A DNA stretch of 64,000 bases, taken from the NCBI GenBank assembly GCA_024330965.1, contig JANDJL010000001.1:174082-238081 (forward strand). Reading direction: 5' to 3'. The notes under the pieces were generated by a model. That model had not been told where the DNA came from. It saw nothing but the letters and a program-made list of their open reading frames with translations, and ran no database searches. This document shows positions 60,745-64,000 of the stretch, piece after piece; positions within the stretch are counted from its first letter, which is position 1, and each line of letters begins with the position of its first letter. The position numbers and the translations under genes were made by a program. Source of the DNA: Nitrospira sp. GTDB lineage: Bacteria > Nitrospirota > Nitrospiria > Nitrospirales > Nitrospiraceae.

Positions 60745-61290
60745 TCAGCGCTCGGCGGGATCGGCGTCCAATTCCATGTTCCAATAGAGGTAATCACGCC
60801 AGCTTTCCGGCGTATTCCGAATGCCGATCGTGATGGTAATCATGGGACTCCATCGTGGCTTCACCGGCCGTTTTTTCAATTTCATGCCCGCTTCTTCCGG
60901 CGTGCGGCCGCTTTTTCGATTATTGCACCGCCAGCAAGCGGTGACGATGTTTTCCCAAGTCTTCTTGCCTCCCTTGGCAATGGGAACAACGTGGTCGAAG
61001 GTCAGTTCTTCGGTCCGAAAGCGATGATTGCAATACTGACACGTGTAGCCGTCGCGCGTAAAAATATTGATGCGGGAAAATTTGACGGCCCGGTGGCTGT
61101 CTTTCAGCCGCACGAGCTTGAGCAACCTCATCACGGCGGGAAGCTTAAACGAGATGGAGACACCGTGGATTTCGCGGTCGTAAACCTCGAGGACTTCGAC
61201 TTTACCTTGCCAAAGGAGCGTAATGGCTTTTTGCCAATGGAGCACCCGAAGAGGCTCGTACGTGGCGTTGAGGAGCAGCGTCATTTCCAT
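60745..61290 (-). CDS. HNH endonuclease family protein
   Basis: 181 residues. The HNH motif with zinc cysteines is clear: RDGYTCQYCNHRF, LTFDHVVPIAKGGKKTWEN and VTACWRCNNRKSGRTPEEAG. The N-terminus (LLLNATYEPLRVLHWQKAI) is the common form found in stand-alone chromosomal HNH proteins of unknown role, not in homing elements. Its start region has a plausible promoter (61327-61354). Confidence 0.9.
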   Translation of the reverse strand: MEMTLLLNATYEPLRVLHWQKAITLLWQGKVEVLEVYDREIHGVSISFKLPAVMRLLKLVRLKDSHRAVKFSRINIFTRDGYTCQYCNHRFRTEELTFDHVVPIAKGGKKTWENIVTACWRCNNRKSGRTPEEAGMKLKKRPVKPRWSPMITITIGIRNTPESWRDYLYWNMELDADPAER

Positions 61291-61326
61291 GGACTAACCT
61301 CATTCGCAACCTCTCTCCCGAAAGAC

Positions 61327-61354
61327 ATTGTACCGAGGGAGAGCCCTCTTTCAA
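61327..61354 (-). promoter_or_regulatory. Possible promoter of the HNH gene
   Basis: Minus strand: TTGAAA (61349-61354), 16-bp spacer, TACAAT (61327-61332; 5/6). Leader of about 30 nt to ATG 61290. Confidence 0.45.
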
Positions 61355-61421
61355 TTTTGTATGCCATAAGCTTTTTTTGAAATCAAGCGAGCTTCCGGTT
61401 AGATGATCCAGGCGAGGCTCC

Positions 61422-61775
61422 ATGGAAACCGATACTCCTCCAACGAAACAGCTCGACTTCGTCACGGTCGCAAAGCGAGACGACCTTCAACCCGGAACCG
61501 GGCGAATCGTCGAAGTCCATGGGGTATGGATCGCGCTCTTTAATGTCGATGGAACGTTCTACGCCATCGACAATACGTGCCCCCACGCCGGCGGCCCGCT
61601 CGGCGAAGGACGATTGGATGGGACCATCGTTGAATGCCCATGGCATGGATGGAAATTCAGCGTTGTCTCCGGCCGGCGAGAGGGGAATCCCGACTTTGAG
61701 GTAGCCTGTTGCCATGTGAGGATTGATGGCGACTCCGTCCAAGTCGCGCTGCCGCACGGCTTTGTCACACCCTAG
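61422..61775 (+). CDS. Rieske 2Fe-2S protein (nitrite-reductase small-subunit style)
   Basis: 117-residue stand-alone Rieske domain. The cluster ligands are NTCPHAGGPLGEG (C-x-H) and VECPWHGWKFSV (C-x2-H). Without a membrane segment it is probably a cytoplasmic electron carrier or a subunit of an oxygenase or nitrite reductase. No partner is next to it. It lies 5 bp from the convergent gene at 61781. Confidence 0.9.
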   Translation: METDTPPTKQLDFVTVAKRDDLQPGTGRIVEVHGVWIALFNVDGTFYAIDNTCPHAGGPLGEGRLDGTIVECPWHGWKFSVVSGRREGNPDFEVACCHVRIDGDSVQVALPHGFVTP

Positions 61776-61780
61776 CCGTT

Positions 61781-62239
61781 TCAGCTTGATGAAGAAACAG
61801 GGTCGTCATCGAGATCTTTCGGAGTGAGACCGTCCGCCGGGAGGGAGGCCGCGTTCACTTTTTTGCGGGCCAGATGCGCGTGCCAGATGAACTCGCGCTC
61901 GAACCACTGACCGAGCACACTTTGATCCCTCAATTGGACACGGATTTCATAGATATCGTTCTCGACCTGTTGCACGCGCCACTCGCCAAGTCGAACCCCC
62001 TGTCCGCGCTCCTTCATGGAACGGACATGTTCTTCCATGGCTTGGAGAATGGTGCCGCCGCCGATGGCCGGGTGCGACTGCACCATGGCCAGGGCTTCGG
62101 CCTCGCGGCGATCCAGCGGCTCGCGAGCGCCCGGCAAACTGATCCAAGCGTAGTACGCCGCCCCTACGACGACAACCACGGTGGCGATCCATTGACCGGC
62201 CCGGCTCATCAACAATCGCATCATCTCCCTTTTCGGCAT
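61781..62239 (-). CDS. Hypothetical single-pass membrane protein
   Basis: 152 residues with one N-terminal membrane segment (WIATVVVVVGAAYYAWISL) and a soluble domain (ALAMVQSHPAIGGGTILQAMEEHVRSM, VRLGEWRVQQVENDIYEIRVQL, REFIWHAHLARKKVNAASL). No family is recognised. The C-terminus is acidic and Ser-rich. Confidence 0.65.
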   Translation of the reverse strand: MPKREMMRLLMSRAGQWIATVVVVVGAAYYAWISLPGAREPLDRREAEALAMVQSHPAIGGGTILQAMEEHVRSMKERGQGVRLGEWRVQQVENDIYEIRVQLRDQSVLGQWFEREFIWHAHLARKKVNAASLPADGLTPKDLDDDPVSSSS

Positions 62240-62520
62240 CTCGATCTACTGCCCGGAAGCTCATCGTCCACATCGCCCACGCCGTGTCACGCCGGCGTGT
62301 GATGAAATAAATCATAGGAAGAGCGTTTCCTTCCTGTCAACGAGCCGGCCTGAAACCATGACCTGCCAGCCGGCTCGCACAGAACTCTGCGGAGAGAATC
62401 GTGATCGGAGCGAGAGACCACCGGCGAAGCCTAACAACCGTGCTCCGCCTTTCGCCGCTTGTCTGGGAAAATAACCTTGTGCTACAAGTATCGGTCGGTT
62501 CATGTTGGGGTGGGAGGCTC

Positions 62521-62976
62521 ATGACGCATGGCATGAGGTTTTTTCTATACGCGGATCAACTCAACCCAGCCCAACTCAAGCGCCGAGCCCCGGAACACCA
62601 GTTCCTCCATCTCGCCACGCTCGCGGATCATACGATCACGTTCTGTCGATGGTCCTCTCAATGGCGCTGCGGTTTGGCCAGCATCATCCCGTCACCAGGC
62701 GAGCACGTGTGGGGAGGCGTCTTCGAGTTGACGGAGGAAGACGTCAAACTCATGGACGAGTTTGAAAACGACGTGCCTCAGGGCGCCTATCGCCATGTGC
62801 AGGTTACAGTCACCGACCGGCACGGAAACAAAGAACTCGTAACCACCTACGTGGCCGCTCCGATCGGCAAGTTCAAACCGAAGGACCATTACCTGGAGTG
62901 GGTGATCAAAGGACTCATGCGATGGGGCTTTCCCGAGGAAGTCATCCGACAATGGGAAGGCTACAAGATTCGATAA
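62521..62976 (+). CDS. Gamma-glutamylcyclotransferase-like protein
   Basis: 151 residues from ATG 62521, which has GGGAGG upstream; a 40-codon longer frame is unlikely. It shows the GGCT outline: FFLYADQLNPAQLKRRAPEH, SIIPSPGEHVWGGVFELTEEDVKLMDEFEN with the general-base Glu region, and YVAAPIGKFKPKDHYLEWVIKG. GGCT-fold enzymes cut gamma-glutamyl peptides, but many members have unknown substrates. Confidence 0.8.
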   Translation: MTHGMRFFLYADQLNPAQLKRRAPEHQFLHLATLADHTITFCRWSSQWRCGLASIIPSPGEHVWGGVFELTEEDVKLMDEFENDVPQGAYRHVQVTVTDRHGNKELVTTYVAAPIGKFKPKDHYLEWVIKGLMRWGFPEEVIRQWEGYKIR

Positions 62977-63037
62977 CAACGGGACCGTTCCCCGTTCACA
63001 ACGATCATCGTCACAAAGAAGAAACAAGGAGAGATCT

Positions 63038-63364
63038 ATGCCCAAGCCCAAATATCATATTTTAGTCTGTACCAACTCTAGGCCGCCCGGTCACCCGAAA
63101 CCGTCCTGCGGATCGGCGGGAGCCTCTCAACTGCTCATGGCCTTCAACATGGGCCTGATGCAACGGGCCGTGCCGCCTGGGCAGGTCGTGGTCACCGCGA
63201 CAGGCTGCCTCGGCCCCTGCGAGCAGGGGCCCACTGTGGTGGTGTACCCGGATGGAACATGGTACTCCAAGGTCACGGAAGCCGACGTCGCCACGATTCT
63301 CGACGAACACATCGCGAAAGGGACACCTGTGGCAAGCTTGAAACCGGACTCTGTATGGCAGTGA
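63038..63364 (+). CDS. Thioredoxin-like 2Fe-2S ferredoxin
   Basis: 108 residues. Cluster cysteines Cys11, Cys24, Cys57 and Cys61 (VCTNSRPPGHPKPSCG ... TGCLGPCEQGP) match the thioredoxin-like ferredoxin family, also seen in NuoE subunits. It carries electrons; the partner is unknown. AAGGAGAG precedes ATG 63038. It lies between the GGCT-like gene and moaB. Confidence 0.9.
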   Translation: MPKPKYHILVCTNSRPPGHPKPSCGSAGASQLLMAFNMGLMQRAVPPGQVVVTATGCLGPCEQGPTVVVYPDGTWYSKVTEADVATILDEHIAKGTPVASLKPDSVWQ

Positions 63365-63455
63365 CAATCGCGCTCATGAATAGTGCGAACAGCATGGCAA
63401 GTTTCCATGGCTCGTGGTTTGAACAAAACTCAGTCTTCACCAGAGGGTATGCCCG

Positions 63456-63968
63456 ATGACCAGCCACGCCGTTCACGAACACAAGAGCCAAGCCCCAACA
63501 TCCGTTCCCTGCCTCGTCATCACCTGTAGCGATACCCGCACCCCGGAAACTGATGGCAGCGGACAGTTGCTCATGCACATGCTCAAGGACGCGGGACACA
63601 CTGTGGTGGGGTATCACATCGTCAAAGACGACCCAGGGCAAATTCTCTTTCGCATCAATCAAGGAATTGCTAATGGTGTAGCTCGCGCCATCATCGTGAA
63701 CGGAGGAACCGGCATTTCGCACCGAGATTCCACATTTGAAGCGGTCGATCGGATGTTGGAAAAGCGATTAGACGGGTTCGGCGAAATTTTCCGCCATTTG
63801 ACCTATCAAGAGATCGGCTCGGCGGCCATCATGACGCGCGCCACCGCCGGTATCATCAAGGGGCGAGCCATCTTTTCCATTCCCGGCTCCGAACATGCCG
63901 TGAAGTTGGCGATGGAAGCCTTGATCCTGCCGGAACTCCCGCACATCATTCAACCGCTATCCAAGTAG
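63456..63968 (+). CDS. moaB: Molybdenum cofactor biosynthesis protein MoaB
   Basis: 170 residues of the MoaB/Mog family that adenylates molybdopterin before metal insertion. Motifs: VITCSDTRTPETDGSG, IIVNGGTGISHRDSTFEAV, SAAIMTRATAGIIKGRAIFSI and PGSEHAVKLAMEAL. AGAGGG precedes ATG 63456. It is far from the other moa genes at 12113-14428. The last 32 bases of the window show nothing. Confidence 0.93.
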   Translation: MTSHAVHEHKSQAPTSVPCLVITCSDTRTPETDGSGQLLMHMLKDAGHTVVGYHIVKDDPGQILFRINQGIANGVARAIIVNGGTGISHRDSTFEAVDRMLEKRLDGFGEIFRHLTYQEIGSAAIMTRATAGIIKGRAIFSIPGSEHAVKLAMEALILPELPHIIQPLSK

Positions 63969-64000
63969 GCGCTGCCCCAGGATGCAGCCGGTCGCGTGGC

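Noticed and set aside
60745..61290. HNH gene as a homing or phage-type nuclease
   Set aside because: It is a common stand-alone chromosomal type, with no intron, intein or phage genes nearby.

Overview
The window looks like a chromosomal segment of a moderately GC-rich, Gram-negative (diderm) bacterium, most probably a Nitrospira-type member of Nitrospirota. That assignment is inferred from gene content and protein style, not from a database match. Lipopolysaccharide assembly and KDO/heptose genes (lptD, kdsA, kdsB, kdsD, hldE kinase domain) show an outer membrane. Genes are tightly packed in long runs, many with ATGA stop/start overlaps. I see no phage, transposon, CRISPR array or rRNA genes.

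Layout. (1) 334-4439: a GAF sensor kinase, an NtrC-type sigma-54 activator and a receiver/HD-GYP protein, linking two-component sensing to c-di-GMP breakdown. (2) 4429-14507, minus strand: recN, trxA, lptD, folC, accD, a Ni/Co-type transporter, and moaA-moaDE-moaC behind a clear sigma-70 promoter; moaD and moaE are fused. (3) 14508-17284: a weakly coding accessory stretch with a decayed exported protein (in-frame amber stop plus a 10-bp tandem duplication), the DUF5674 gene pair and small hypotheticals. (4) 17296-26040: an OmpH/Skp-like chaperone, a radical-SAM protein, serS followed by two tRNA-Ser genes that bracket three hypotheticals, an FKBP, an MFS transporter and a cyclophilin. (5) 26191-34765, minus strand: a nine-gene membrane-centred operon of unknown function. 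(6) 35155-47911: a quinone-oxidoreductase-like gene, then an envelope/central run (plsY, esterase, pgsA, kdsD, kdsA, pyrG, kdsB, hldE kinase, lepB, lepA) with bioA divergent from lepA. (7) 47967-59357, minus strand: a pyrimidine operon (pyrR-pyrB-pyrC-DUF4149-carA-sppA-M48 protease-carB-greA-SAM hydrolase) behind a promoter and a PyrR-type attenuator. (8) 59488-63968: thiamine-binding protein, sirohaem synthase domain, HNH nuclease, Rieske protein, a GGCT-fold protein, a 2Fe-2S thioredoxin-like ferredoxin and moaB.

The best candidate for an undescribed system is the operon at 26191-34765. It has a GlmL/MutL-like ASKHA ATPase with no B12 mutase partner, a lipoyl-fold/KOW-like protein, a DUF6754-like membrane protein, two polytopic membrane proteins, a membrane-anchored soluble protein, a 22-residue hydrophobic mini-ORF not normally annotated, and a PqqD-like/Memo fusion that has lost most Memo metal ligands. 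It starts from a near-consensus promoter and is chained by stop/start overlaps.

The second notable object is the pyr leader. Promoter, PyrR-binding loop, antiterminator segment and U-tailed terminator are all readable, and the terminator stem also carries an AGGAGG Shine-Dalgarno ahead of a TTG start of pyrR.
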